From positions 60,313-124,312 of the forward strand of contig JBCCHB010000027.1 in the NCBI GenBank assembly GCA_039028975.1: 64,000 nt of DNA. The letters are read 5' to 3'. This document shows, in pieces, positions 1 to 8,293 of the stretch (positions are counted from its first letter, which is position 1; every line of letters starts with the position of its first letter). The notes under the pieces are model-generated. The model did not search any database. It was not told the DNA's origin and saw nothing but the letters and a program-made list of their open reading frames with translations. The stretch comes from JAHBNG01 sp039028975 (GTDB lineage: Bacteria; Chloroflexota; Anaerolineae; Caldilineales; Caldilineaceae). The translations under genes were made by a program, and so were the position numbers.

Positions 1-313
1 AGCCGCATAGTAACCGCCCTCGTGAAAGATGATCGAGCATGGCCAGGCGCAGCGCCACATTGACCGGATGGTGATACTGGACAATGGTAACGCCCGTGCC
101 AAAGCGAATCTGCTTGGTTCGTGGCAAGGCATTGGCAATGAAGACATCGTTGGAGGGAATCGGCTCCCAGGCCACCGAAAAATGCTGACCGATCCAAGCC
201 TCCGTGTAGCCTAGCTGATCGGCCAGCATCACCAATTCCAGATCTTCTTCAAAACATGCGGTGCGATCCTTTTCCGGCGGATGTACGGGCATCATAAAAA
301 GTCCGAGTTGCAT
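1..313 (-). CDS. LLM-class flavin-dependent oxidoreductase (bacterial luciferase-like), N-terminal part
   Basis: The reverse strand from an ATG at 313 stays open to the window edge and gives 104 residues beginning MQLGLFMMPVHPPEKDR. This is the typical first strand of the luciferase-like monooxygenase TIM barrel. Further family landmarks are LADQLGYTEAWIGQHF (about residues 37-52) and IRFGTGVTIVQYHHP (about 74-88), followed by the helix ALRLAMLDHLSRGR. These enzymes use FMN or F420 to oxidise small organic substrates; the substrate cannot be told from this fragment. The C-terminus lies outside the window. The gene is divergent from the ceramidase-like gene with an 82-bp gap. The family call is firm; the role is unknown. 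Confidence 0.85.
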   Translation of the reverse strand, partial: MQLGLFMMPVHPPEKDRTACFEEDLELVMLADQLGYTEAWIGQHFSVAWEPIPSNDVFIANALPRTKQIRFGTGVTIVQYHHPVNVALRLAMLDHLSRGRLLCG

Positions 314-395
314 GAGCTTATCTCCGTATCGAGTGTTGGATAATTTGTCCATTAGCATAGCATACTGGTGGATAGCCAACAAACACCAATTAAAT

Positions 396-1736
396 ATGAA
401 CAGTAAGAATTCTAGCTCCATCTTAACCAATGTGGCAGAGGCTGTAATCACACCACCCATCGGTGTGGAAATGATTGAGCCGCGCGGAGTCCCGACGACC
501 GGTATTCATGATGATCTATACGTCCGCGCAATCGCTTTCCATGATGGCATAACCTCCATTTGCATTGTCACGATGGATTTGCTGGGGTTGGACGTTGGGT
601 TAATGGAGCGGGTGCAGATCGCGGTCCAGGAACGTACTGGGTTAACGCCCAAACGCCTGATGCTTGCCCCCAGCCACAACCATAGCGCACCGCTCACCAT
701 GCCCTATGATGTGAACGTACAGCCCAACCGAGATCGGCAGTGGGAAGCCCATTTGGTCAACGTCATCGCTGAGACGGTTGTGCAAGCGCAGGCCGACTTG
801 ATGCCGGTTTCGCTCTCTGTTGGCCAATCCAACGTGCAAATTGGCCTCAACCGCCGTCTCTCTACCTTAAGTGGTACAACCATGTCGCCCAACCCTGCGG
901 GACCTGTTGCACCTTGGGTGGATGTTCTGCGGGTGGATCGAGCGAACGGTGAGCCTCTGGCTCTGCTCTTTAGCCATGCCGCCCATCCAGTCACTGTCCA
1001 CAATACCGCCACGGAATTTACAGCAGACTATCCAGGTGTGGCAGTGCGTACCATCCGTCAGCAGTTAGGCGATGGTGTGATGCCCCTCTTTGCCCAAGGC
1101 TGTGCGGCAGACATCAATGTGAACCCTTTGCGGGGTGGCTTTGCCGAAGCAGAAAAGGTGGGACGGGTGTTAGGTGAAGCTGCAATGGAAGCATCTAAGC
1201 AGCTACAAGAGTTGACCAGTAGTACGATTCAAGCCGCCACCAAGGAAATCACCCTCGACTTCGAGTTGATGGATGTCGACGTCTGCCAGCGTATCATTCA
1301 GCGTTTTGAAGAAGCCTATACGACTTTACAATCACAGGGCGCGGACCAGCAAGCACTGAACAATCAAAACACCTGCCTGGATTGGGGCGAGAAGATGTTG
1401 GCATTGGCCCGTGCGCAAGAGCCGCCACCAGGATTGCCCTTTCAGATACAAGCCTTTACGCTCGGCAAAGAGCTGGCCATCATCGGAATGCCTCACGAAC
1501 TATTTGTCGAGTACCAGCTCTTTCTGCAGCAAGAATCGCCCTTTCCTCACACCTTCGTCTTTGGCTATGTCAACTGCTGCGAGAGCTATGTGCCGACAGC
1601 CGATGCCTACTATCTGCAAGGGTATGAGCCATACGGAGCGCAGCGGCTCTTTGGCCTACCGCGCTTGTTGCCGAACTGTGAAAAGAAGATAAAAGAGAGC
1701 GGTCTTGGACTCTTGGAAGAGCTTTGGCGTATGTGA
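396..1736 (+). CDS. Neutral/alkaline ceramidase-like hydrolase (N-terminal domain only)
   Basis: This 446-residue protein matches the neutral/alkaline non-lysosomal ceramidase family, zinc amidases that cleave N-acyl sphingosine. Visible landmarks are the opening VAEAVITPPIGVEM, the SHNHSAP segment near residue 93, FSHAAHPVTVH near 195 and FAQGCAADINVNP near 232. The first two correspond to regions holding zinc-ligand histidines in characterised family members. The reading frame opens further upstream at 261, but that part is not family-like and overlaps the divergent oxidoreductase; the ATG at 396 gives a sensible start. At 446 residues it lacks the C-terminal immunoglobulin-like domain of the roughly 650-residue secreted enzymes and has no signal peptide, so it is probably cytoplasmic with an unknown amide substrate. 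Confidence 0.75.
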   Translation: MNSKNSSSILTNVAEAVITPPIGVEMIEPRGVPTTGIHDDLYVRAIAFHDGITSICIVTMDLLGLDVGLMERVQIAVQERTGLTPKRLMLAPSHNHSAPLTMPYDVNVQPNRDRQWEAHLVNVIAETVVQAQADLMPVSLSVGQSNVQIGLNRRLSTLSGTTMSPNPAGPVAPWVDVLRVDRANGEPLALLFSHAAHPVTVHNTATEFTADYPGVAVRTIRQQLGDGVMPLFAQGCAADINVNPLRGGFAEAEKVGRVLGEAAMEASKQLQELTSSTIQAATKEITLDFELMDVDVCQRIIQRFEEAYTTLQSQGADQQALNNQNTCLDWGEKMLALARAQEPPPGLPFQIQAFTLGKELAIIGMPHELFVEYQLFLQQESPFPHTFVFGYVNCCESYVPTADAYYLQGYEPYGAQRLFGLPRLLPNCEKKIKESGLGLLEELWRM

Positions 1737-1864
1737 ATATAGTACATGGTATTAAGAATTAGTGAAGGGGGCTGGAAGCACGATCCCTAATCCCCGGTCC
1801 CTTCAGAAACTCCAGATCTCGAGTTAACTATGTATAGCCGAACGAACGAGTAAACCGCTGATTC

Positions 1865-2617
1865 TCAGTCCAGCGCTGATTCGAGATAGTAACGCTCGGT
1901 TACCATCAAGCGTGGCCTGGTGGTGGTATTGGATGAACCCGTATGCAATATACGCAGGTCCATGAGAACGACATCGCGTGGTTCGCCATGCATTTCCACG
2001 ACCTGAAGCTCAATGTCCTCAGCAGTGCCAGATGTCGCGAGAAGTTCTTCAAGAGTTGGCTGCTTCATCGAAAATAACGTCTGAAAATACTCATATTGCA
2101 TCAGGAGCGTCTTTATTTCCTTAGAGCGTATGTGTTCGCCATTGTCCACTAGGCGGTGTGAACCTGACACCGCTAGGGTGCCACCCCCACCCGGCACAAC
2201 CGCATCGAGGCATGTAAACATCTGTACGCCGGGGGTCATCCCATGCGGTTGGCGGGGCGCATCCGTGTGCCAGGCTGGTCTCGTCCTCGTTCGAGGCAAG
2301 GTAAAGAGCAGCGAAGGTTTCCGCCTGACCTTTAGCCTCTCTCCCTCAACCAGTATATCTATGACAGCCAGTAACTCAGATGTTTCCAGGATTTTGAGTT
2401 CTTCCTTCATCATGGGTTTTGTGAATTTCGGTCGTTTTGATGTCTCGTCCAATTGCCAGGTACTATCTTGTCCTATCTTTCCCTGCCAAGCTCCCTCTTT
2501 TTCGGCCAATCCGAAAATAAACGTCTGCGCCGCATGGACTACTTCGGCTGGCAAAAATTTCTCCAGACGGAGAATGCCTGTTGTCTTAAATGTTTCTATT
2601 TGATGTTCTGTCAGCAC
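1865..2617 (-). CDS. Phytanoyl-CoA dioxygenase (PhyH) family protein
   Basis: A 250-residue Fe(II)/2-oxoglutarate oxygenase. The facial triad is visible: H117 and D119 in WHTDAP, and H225 in LHTGSS, with R234/R236 downstream as likely 2-oxoglutarate contact. GVQMFTCLDAV followed by GGGGTLAVSGSH is the usual PhyH core. Substrates in this family range from fatty acyl-CoA to small amines and halides, so the reaction is not predictable. It is the first of three PhyH paralogues in the window and lies downstream of the copper/thioredoxin genes on the same strand, but 155 bp away, so co-transcription is uncertain. An AAGGAGAAAA ribosome site precedes the ATG. Confidence 0.85.
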   Translation of the reverse strand: MLTEHQIETFKTTGILRLEKFLPAEVVHAAQTFIFGLAEKEGAWQGKIGQDSTWQLDETSKRPKFTKPMMKEELKILETSELLAVIDILVEGERLKVRRKPSLLFTLPRTRTRPAWHTDAPRQPHGMTPGVQMFTCLDAVVPGGGGTLAVSGSHRLVDNGEHIRSKEIKTLLMQYEYFQTLFSMKQPTLEELLATSGTAEDIELQVVEMHGEPRDVVLMDLRILHTGSSNTTTRPRLMVTERYYLESALD

Positions 2618-2772
2618 GATTTTTCTCCTTGATGTCTAACTGTTGGTCAAAATGTCAAAATGGGAGGTGCATTTCACGCTGGGGGTGAAAAACAGTAGAA
2701 AGGAGGCTGTACTACTTGAAGTTAAGGAAAAAGGCTACTTCACTGTCAAGCAATATGCTATATTGCCATGAT

Positions 2773-3396
2773 CTACTCTTGAAGAACCGCGTCAAAGACT
2801 TGGGTAAATTGGTATTGGGGCAGTGGGCCGATCCAATCTTTGAGGATCTTGCCTTCTTCATCCAGGAGAAAGAAGTGCGGACGAGCGATTAATGGCAGTT
2901 CATCCAAGAGCGGTTTGACGGCTGGATCGTCCGTATCCAGGTAGACAAAGTCGATCTTGTCTACATAGGCAGCTTCTAACCTGTGAACCACAGGGGCCAT
3001 ACGCTGGCAGTGCGTTCACCAAAATGCAAATAACTCTATAAATTGCAGACGACCAGACGCGAGTTGAAAGGCTGCGGGATCGGTTGCATGAAGCTCTGAC
3101 GAGACGATACGAGATGGTTCAATCACCCCGCTACTTGGAGAAGTAGGTGCAGGCGAAGGAAGTGCTGTCGCTATAGACGGCCGAGAAGTTGCGGGCAAAT
3201 TTGTCCGCGTAGCTCGTGGCTCTGGATCATCCTGAGCGACAGGGGAAGCTTGTGAACTGCAAGCGGCTGTCAAGCTGAGCAAGAAGAGTAGAAGAATTCT
3301 GCGGTTGTGGCGAAAACCGCCGTTTCCCATAGGAAACCAGCTAAAGAATAAACGCCGTTTTTTGCACAGAGCAGAGTATACGTGTTGAATCGTCAC
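2773..3396 (-). CDS. Thioredoxin-like lipoprotein, probable selenoprotein (UxxC read through an in-frame TGA)
   Basis: One continuous frame is interrupted only by a TGA at 3016-3018. Read through, it gives 207 residues: a signal-peptide region (RRILLLFLLSLTAAC, lipobox ending in Cys), a Pro/Ser/Thr linker, then a thioredoxin fold. Aligning ...ELFAFW-(TGA)-THCQRMAPVV with canonical ...DFWAEWCGPCKMIAP puts the TGA exactly on the first active-site cysteine, giving U127-T-H-C130. The downstream fold is intact, with the cis-Pro region IARPHFFLLDEEGKI and a normal TAG stop. A hairpin of bacterial SECIS type follows the TGA. The GTG start overlaps the SCO1 stop (GTGA); an ATG at 3330 would give a more usual signal-peptide length. 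The role may be copper-site or SoxY thiol reduction outside the membrane (SoxW-like). The alternative is a simple Cys-to-stop mutation. Confidence 0.65.
2970..3006 (-). promoter_or_regulatory. Candidate bacterial SECIS element
   Basis: In the mRNA, counting from the base after the TGA, a perfect 6-bp stem CCUGUG/CACAGG (+22 to +36, plus-strand 2980-2994) closes a three-base loop GUU, so the loop starts with G. A second short stem, CAGC (+10 to +13) with GCUG (+43 to +46), extends the structure through an internal loop. Known bacterial SECIS hairpins lie immediately 3' of the UGA, with an apical loop that begins with G about 16-37 nt downstream; this one fits. It lies inside coding sequence, so chance base pairing is possible. 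Confidence 0.55.
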
Positions 3397-4067
3397 TGTA
3401 GCAGTTGCTTGATGTCTGCGGTCAACTCAGCAGGCGTTATATCGGTTTGGTGTGCCAATACGAGCTGTCCGTTTTGATCGATCACAAATGTCAACGTTGT
3501 ATGATTGACAAGATAGCCTGCGGCTGATTCGGAATCGACCTTTTGCATAAAAACGTTGTATGAGCGAGCGATATCTTCTACATCATCTACCGTTCCCCAA
3601 AGACCAACAAAATCGGTGTTGAATAGATCCAGATGCTTGCGCACCAGAGTTGGGGAATCCCGCTCTGGATCAACCGTTATAAAGACGAAGCGTAAATCAT
3701 CACTATTTAGGTCATTGCCGTCATTCTCTTCGGTCAACATCCTATACGCAACACTCCACGTCGAGAGCGTAAGCGGACACGCATCTGGACAATTCAGAAA
3801 GCCGAAATAGAGCAAGACTAACTTACCCTTAAAGTCGGAAAGTCGAATTGGTTGCCCGTGATGGTCGAACAGTTCAAAGTCCGGCGCAGCTTCGACGGGA
3901 TCATACTGCAAGCCGTGAAATGTATATGCTTCACCTGTAGGTGCTGGATCGGCTTGCGCGGTAGCGCAGCCACTCAATACCAAAAGAATAAACAAGGCAA
4001 CAGAACCAATCAACAACTGACGGGTTACGCTCTGTATCATAGCTTTAATACCTGCCATAGCAAACAA
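3393..4067 (-). CDS. SCO1/SenC/PrrC family copper chaperone, lipoprotein
   Basis: A 224-residue lipoprotein with signal peptide and lipobox (LVLSGC, Cys34). The thioredoxin-like SCO domain has the copper-binding CPDAC motif (C93, C97) and the distal histidine in VNHTTLTF (H189). FELFDHHGQPIRLSDFKGK and FVFITVDPERDSP are diagnostic. SCO proteins deliver copper to, or reduce, the CuA site of cytochrome c oxidase on the outer face of the membrane. It sits between a PCuAC chaperone and the thioredoxin-like gene, whose GTG start overlaps its TGA by 4 bp, so translation is probably coupled and the three likely act together in cytochrome oxidase maturation. Confidence 0.9.
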   Translation of the reverse strand: MFAMAGIKAMIQSVTRQLLIGSVALFILLVLSGCATAQADPAPTGEAYTFHGLQYDPVEAAPDFELFDHHGQPIRLSDFKGKLVLLYFGFLNCPDACPLTLSTWSVAYRMLTEENDGNDLNSDDLRFVFITVDPERDSPTLVRKHLDLFNTDFVGLWGTVDDVEDIARSYNVFMQKVDSESAAGYLVNHTTLTFVIDQNGQLVLAHQTDITPAELTADIKQLLQ

Positions 4068-4167
4068 ATGAACCAGTCATTTCCTAGCCAGCTACCAGTA
4101 GTCCGCAACGTAACCATACTCACCAGGCTGACTCTGGACTATAGACTAAGCGACTGCGGACTGCTGC

Positions 4168-4698
4168 TTATTGCTGAATAACCTCTACTTGAACATCTAC
4201 TTCACCGGCAGATTCCAGATGCAGCGTCAACGTATAGGAATCTCCTGCCGTTAAATCCTGCTGCAGATTGACTAACATAATATGATAACCACCGGGCTCA
4301 AGTGCAACCTGTTTGCCTGCGGGCAGTGGCAATCCATCCGGCAGCATCTCCATGGTCATGACGTTATTTTCTGATTTGGATTGGTGTATTTCAGCTACTT
4401 CTGCAACGCTAGTTTGAATATTTAGGAGACGATCCTCATCCTGACCTTCATTCGTGATGGTCAGATAGGTAGCGCCATTGCCTGCTGCTAAACTTGGACG
4501 GCTCCATATCGTTTCCAGCCGCAGATTACCATGTTCCACGGCTTCCGTAGCCGTCTCGACAGTCCCCGTGTTGTGATTGGCTGTATGGGCCATATGATTC
4601 TCATCGACAGACTCTGAATCTCTTTCTCCACAAGCCGCCAAAGGGAGACTGAGCAGAATTAAGGCAAGTAAGATGGTTAGTTTGTGAAGATATGTCAT
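4168..4698 (-). CDS. PCuAC family periplasmic copper chaperone, lipoprotein
   Basis: A 176-residue lipoprotein (LSLPLAAC, Cys23) of the DUF461/PCu(A)C family. The Cu(I) site H-x(n)-M-x(n)-H-x-M is visible as H105 (EIHQSK), M114 to M118 (NNVMTMEML) and H139/M141 (GGYHIML). A His-rich spacer (ENHMAHTANHN) after the lipid anchor may add metal capacity. These proteins collect copper outside the cell and hand it to SCO and then to cytochrome oxidase, which matches the neighbouring SCO1 gene 100 bp downstream. Confidence 0.88.
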   Translation of the reverse strand: MTYLHKLTILLALILLSLPLAACGERDSESVDENHMAHTANHNTGTVETATEAVEHGNLRLETIWSRPSLAAGNGATYLTITNEGQDEDRLLNIQTSVAEVAEIHQSKSENNVMTMEMLPDGLPLPAGKQVALEPGGYHIMLVNLQQDLTAGDSYTLTLHLESAGEVDVQVEVIQQ

Positions 4699-4744
4699 GG
4701 TCGGGCTATTGTATATTCAGCGTTTCAGCACTTCAAAGCTAACG

Positions 4745-4787
4745 GCTGACAAGCTGACAAGCTGACAAGCTGACAAGCTGACAAGCT
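4745..4787. repeat. Octamer tandem repeat GCTGACAA x5
   Basis: Five perfect head-to-tail copies of GCTGACAA plus a partial copy fill the gap between soxB and the PCuAC gene, ending 3 bp from the soxB stop codon. It resembles the other octamer-type arrays in this window (31.0-31.1 kb and 34.5 kb). No function is evident; slippage-prone length variation is likely. Confidence 0.9.
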
Positions 4788-4790
4788 AGT

Positions 4791-6533
4791 TTAGACAAAG
4801 GTAAAGACATCCACTGGTTCAGCTTGGATCGGGGCGTCTGTAGCCTGAATGTACCGAATTAACTCTTCAAAGGCCGGCGTTGTCGTAGGCTCGGACTCAG
4901 GGTCTAGATAATTGGCTCTGCCGCCAGAGTTGGCAATGCGATAAACGGTATCGGCATCAATTAGATCGCCATTCAAAACAAGATTGCGGGCGCGGTTTCC
5001 GCGGGCTGCATCCGGCTTCAGTTCACCCTTGGCTCCGGCACAGCGATTCATATCTCCTCCCAAGCGCTGCAGCGGGTCGGCATTAAAAACATTGTCTAGA
5101 TTGTCTTCCAACGTCTCCAGAATTGTACGGCCCTTGAAGTGAGATTTATAGATCGGCGTGGGTGTTGGCTTCATCGCATTATAGACATCCTCTACCCGAA
5201 TCTCACCAGGGAGCAGTGTTACGCCAAAGCGCCAGCCAGGCGTGCATCCGAGATCGGCATCAACAATCTCCCGATAAGCTTGCGCCATAAAGGCATCTGT
5301 CGAACCGCCGGTTAAGGAACGCCGATAAAGAAGAGATTCTGTCTCACCAATGACCTGTTGCAGTTCGGCTTCATAAGGCTCATAGAGGCGATCGATCATC
5401 TGCGCAATATCTGGATTTGGCTCAATTTGATTCGCCAATACCGGAATAAGCCGCTGATGGAAGTCAACGATCTGACCATCTTCGATCACAAGGTCCAACT
5501 CGCCAAGGAATTTCCCATGCGAGCCAGCTTGAAGCACCAGGGTTTGCCCAATCTGCTCGGGTTGCCATAAGATGTCATGCGTATGGCCGCCCACAATCAC
5601 ATCGACACCGATTAGCCGTTCTGCCATGGCGCGGTCCTGCAAGTAGCCCATATGCGAAAGGAGTACCACAATCTCGGCATCTTCTTCCGTGCGCACTCGG
5701 TCGATTTCTTCCTGCAACTCCACATCGCGGTAGCCCATGCGCCAGCCAGAGTTGGCGTCGCGTTTTTCCGTCGTCAACATGCTAAAGGGATAGGCTTCAC
5801 CAACAACGGCAACCCTGACGCCATTTAGCTCTTTGACGAGGCTTGGCTGCATGACCCGATCTTCAAAATCGGTATCGACCAGATTCTGAATTAGGATGGG
5901 AAAATTCGCCTCATCTATGCGCGCCAGCAGTTGGTCCTGCCCCAGGTTGAATTCCCAATGGAAGGTCATAGCGTCATAGTCAAGGGCGTTCATAACTTCA
6001 ACGTTTGCCTGACCATCGGTTAGATAGGCCATGGACGATCCATACCAAGTATCACCAACGTCCAATAGCAGCGTACGGTCTGGGTAGTCGCTGCGCTCTT
6101 CGTCTATCAGCGTTGCTAAATAGGCATAACCACCCACTGGGCCGTAACGCTCAGCCAGTTCAAGAAAATTTAGATGGGAACAGCAGTAGGCTTCTGGACT
6201 ATCGGGCGCAATATCATTCTGTTCCAAAAAAGAACCATCATAGACTTCGCGCAGATAGAGCGGTCGCAATTGCCCATGGATATCTCCGGTCCAGAGAAGA
6301 CGCACCGAAGGGTCGAGTATAGCGGTATCATCTTCCCGTGCTGGTTCTGGAGGAAGGGGTGTTGATTCGGGTACAGGCGTACTTGTTGGAATGGCCGTAG
6401 GGTATGCTGTAGGCGTTGCCGTTGGCTCTGGATTTGAGCGTCCACATGCCGCTAAACCGAGTGCACTAATAGAAAATGCACTCCTTTGTAAAAACTGCCG
6501 ACGAGATAAGTTAGATAAACCGCGTTGTCTCAT
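4791..6533 (-). CDS. soxB: SoxB-like thiosulfohydrolase (5'-nucleotidase/metallophosphatase fold)
   Basis: A 580-residue exported protein: twin-arginine-like signal SRRQFLQRSAF with a lipobox-type LGLAAC, a Pro/Thr linker (residues 35-70), then the metallophosphatase domain. Metal-site motifs are GDIHGQ (D84, H86), DVGDTWYGS (D161), FHWEFNLG (H192), LLSHMG (H294) and GGHTHD (H317, H319). The HWEF and GDTW contexts, plus the acidic insert SPEAYCCSHLNF, favour SoxB over ordinary 5'-nucleotidases. SoxB hydrolyses the sulfate from the sulfonated SoxY cysteine arm during thiosulfate oxidation; SoxY, SoxZ and a cytochrome c are encoded just upstream on the same strand. A 26-bp gap separates it from the cytochrome. 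Confidence 0.85.
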   Translation of the reverse strand: MRQRGLSNLSRRQFLQRSAFSISALGLAACGRSNPEPTATPTAYPTAIPTSTPVPESTPLPPEPAREDDTAILDPSVRLLWTGDIHGQLRPLYLREVYDGSFLEQNDIAPDSPEAYCCSHLNFLELAERYGPVGGYAYLATLIDEERSDYPDRTLLLDVGDTWYGSSMAYLTDGQANVEVMNALDYDAMTFHWEFNLGQDQLLARIDEANFPILIQNLVDTDFEDRVMQPSLVKELNGVRVAVVGEAYPFSMLTTEKRDANSGWRMGYRDVELQEEIDRVRTEEDAEIVVLLSHMGYLQDRAMAERLIGVDVIVGGHTHDILWQPEQIGQTLVLQAGSHGKFLGELDLVIEDGQIVDFHQRLIPVLANQIEPNPDIAQMIDRLYEPYEAELQQVIGETESLLYRRSLTGGSTDAFMAQAYREIVDADLGCTPGWRFGVTLLPGEIRVEDVYNAMKPTPTPIYKSHFKGRTILETLEDNLDNVFNADPLQRLGGDMNRCAGAKGELKPDAARGNRARNLVLNGDLIDADTVYRIANSGGRANYLDPESEPTTTPAFEELIRYIQATDAPIQAEPVDVFTFV

Positions 6534-6559
6534 GATGTTGCCTACAGATTAATCAGGCG

Positions 6560-7240
6560 TTACTGATTGCTTAGACTTAAGGTTCGAACATACGTCACCA
6601 ATGCCCAGCGCTGTTCCTCAGTCATCAACAGGCCCCAAGGTGGCATTTCAACGCCCTTACCGTTGGAAATGGTTTTGAAAAGCTCGTCATCGGTTTGGGC
6701 ATCCACAATAGCTAAATTCATGCTGCCGATAATTGTTCCCAGACTCCCCAATGATAGACCGTCTCCATAACCATTTAATCCGTGACAGCGGGCACAATTG
6801 TCGATATATAACGTTTCACCATCTGTGATTGACGGATCAATTCTTCCCACTAACTGGAATGGATTTGACTCTTCCTCTGCATCTACCGATGGTTCGGTTG
6901 AAGATTCCTCTTCAGTTGAGGGTGCTTCAGAGTCGTTGTTTTGAGAATTGTCCACGTCTGTGGATACCCCAGCGTCATCCTCTGCAGAACTTCCCTCTTC
7001 TGTACTGGCTTCGTCGGAGGCATCTTCTATCGTTTCAGCTTCCGCGTCTTTGGTTGTCGGTTCTCCGGTTGTCGAGTCTTCTGCGGTACGACTATCGTCT
7101 GTAGAATCCGCTTGCGACGCAGGCAGTTCGGTTTCGGTTCCACCGTTATTTTCATCACCGCTGCGCATAACAAAAAAGAGCACCACAGCCACAATAGCAA
7201 CTACAAGAGCAGCTGTGATCAGACCTCCAGCTCGATTCAT
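6560..7240 (-). CDS. Membrane-anchored mono-haem cytochrome c with long acidic linker
   Basis: 226 residues: one N-terminal membrane anchor (about residues 7-25), a roughly 95-residue Glu/Asp/Ser/Thr-rich disordered linker, and a C-terminal class I cytochrome c domain. The haem site is C149-A-R-C152-H153, and VEMPPWGLLM supplies the distal Met (M199 or M206). It lies between soxZ and soxB, so it is the likely electron acceptor of this Sox set, filling the place of SoxXA; its sequence does not identify it as SoxX or SoxA. The linker composition resembles that of the beta-propeller lipoprotein upstream. Confidence 0.85.
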   Translation of the reverse strand: MNRAGGLITAALVVAIVAVVLFFVMRSGDENNGGTETELPASQADSTDDSRTAEDSTTGEPTTKDAEAETIEDASDEASTEEGSSAEDDAGVSTDVDNSQNNDSEAPSTEEESSTEPSVDAEEESNPFQLVGRIDPSITDGETLYIDNCARCHGLNGYGDGLSLGSLGTIIGSMNLAIVDAQTDDELFKTISNGKGVEMPPWGLLMTEEQRWALVTYVRTLSLSNQ

Positions 7241-7299
7241 AATTATTCCCTAATAATATAACGAAGCTGTGCCTCAAACCGACGAGTGGTGGCTTGTTA

Positions 7300-7349
7300 A
7301 TAGTTGATAGTGGATGGTGGATAGTGACGAACCATCCACTATCAACTAT
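7300..7349. repeat. 19-bp perfect inverted repeat between soxZ and the cytochrome gene
   Basis: Arms ATAGTTGATAGTGGATGGT (7300-7318) and its exact complement (7331-7349) enclose a 12-nt loop. No T-run follows on the minus strand, so it is not a classical terminator. It could stabilise the soxYZ mRNA 3' end or be a mobile palindromic repeat; the arms themselves hold imperfect TAGTGGAT-type repeats. Confidence 0.85.
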
Positions 7350-7414
7350 CCACTATCGACAAGACTTGCTCCGTTTGTTCAGATTTTCATGTACCAAATA
7401 ACTTAGTAGATATG

Positions 7415-7771
7415 CTATGAAAACTGAATATCTGTTTCCGCCTCTACAGTCTCGCCTTTGTGATTGGTCACCACAACGCGTATAGGTGCTTCTTGCTCCG
7501 CGCGCAGCTTAAGGGCCAAGAGCGGATCGTCTGATGTTGAGGCATTCATCAGGATCGTACTCACCTGTTCCTCTGCGTAGAACACTTCGACCTGACGCAC
7601 AAATTGGGCTGGTTCAGCACGGAAGAAGCGTTCAAATGGCCGGGTCGCTTCTTCATTCAAACCTAGACCAGTCCGAGACGGATGCTTAATCTTGACCTTT
7701 ACTTCAATAATGTCGCCCTGTGCAATCTGCCGCGGTAACCGCAGGCGCACGTTGAAATCGTCAGCCATCAT
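7415..7771 (-). CDS. soxZ: SoxZ, thiosulfate-oxidation carrier subunit
   Basis: 118 residues matching SoxZ: an immunoglobulin-like beta sandwich beginning VRLRLPRQIAQGDIIEVKVKIKHPSRTG, with RPFERFFRAEPAQFVRQVEVFY and a terminal ETDIQFS strand. SoxZ pairs with SoxY to form the carrier that holds sulfur intermediates on a SoxY cysteine. It has no signal peptide and is presumably exported with SoxY's Tat signal. The gene begins 15 bp after soxY with a strong AAGGAGGA ribosome site. Confidence 0.9.
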   Translation of the reverse strand: MMADDFNVRLRLPRQIAQGDIIEVKVKIKHPSRTGLGLNEEATRPFERFFRAEPAQFVRQVEVFYAEEQVSTILMNASTSDDPLLALKLRAEQEAPIRVVVTNHKGETVEAETDIQFS

Positions 7772-7786
7772 GTCCTCCTTATCTCG

Positions 7787-8287
7787 TCAACATCCACCTA
7801 AACTAACCTTCAGCGTATCACTACCAACCCATTTCCCATGCTGCGAGCATTCTGCAACCACAAAGATCTGAATATCGCCGCCATCTAAACGGAGTTGGGT
7901 AGAGAAGTATGCTTGCCCATTGGCTGGCGACAGGTGAAAGATGCCTTTGCTAACAACGGGATCATTAAAGTTGAAGATCTGAAGGCTTTTAATATAATGA
8001 TCGCTTTCCATCGGATGTTCCATCGACATGATAACCGGAACGTTGGCACCGTCCTCGGCGATGATGGGCAAGCGCATCTTAATGATATGCTCGGCTTCAG
8101 TAGGATTGTCGATGTCTTGTACAAAATTAAAATCTGTGCCAGCACCAGCTTGAGCCAATAGCTGTCGCGGCCAGCCAGCCGCTAGCGCAGCGGTGCCTAA
8201 CCCTAGAAAAGCGGCACGTTTGAGAAGTATTCTGCGCGTTATGTATTTGTTATTCACTATATATATTTTCCTCATCCAGTTGAGCAA
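7787..8287 (-). CDS. soxY: SoxY, sulfur-carrier subunit with C-terminal Gly-Gly-Cys
   Basis: 166 residues: a Tat-type signal (RRILLKRAAFLGLGTAALAAG, about residues 18-38) and a SoxY beta-sandwich, HIIKMRLPIIAEDGANVPV to VVAECSQHGKWVGSDTLKV. The swinging arm ends ...SLGGC and the stop codon follows the cysteine directly, so the carrier cysteine is the terminal residue (C166) instead of being followed by the usual two glycines of the GGCGG arm. The gene lies 6 bp after the beta-propeller gene and 15 bp before soxZ, in one operon. Alternative starts at M1 or M5 give the same mature protein. Confidence 0.9.
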   Translation of the reverse strand: MLNWMRKIYIVNNKYITRRILLKRAAFLGLGTAALAAGWPRQLLAQAGAGTDFNFVQDIDNPTEAEHIIKMRLPIIAEDGANVPVIMSMEHPMESDHYIKSLQIFNFNDPVVSKGIFHLSPANGQAYFSTQLRLDGGDIQIFVVAECSQHGKWVGSDTLKVSLGGC

Positions 8288-8293
8288 TATGCA

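Noticed and set aside
1765..1815. GAAGGG...CCCTTC inverted repeat after the ceramidase-like gene as terminator
   Set aside because: The stem is short, the loop long and no T-run follows.
7784..7789. Second selenocysteine candidate: TGA directly after the SoxY GGC end
   Set aside because: The codons after it run straight into the soxZ ribosome site, and SoxY proteins end at this point; it is a normal stop.
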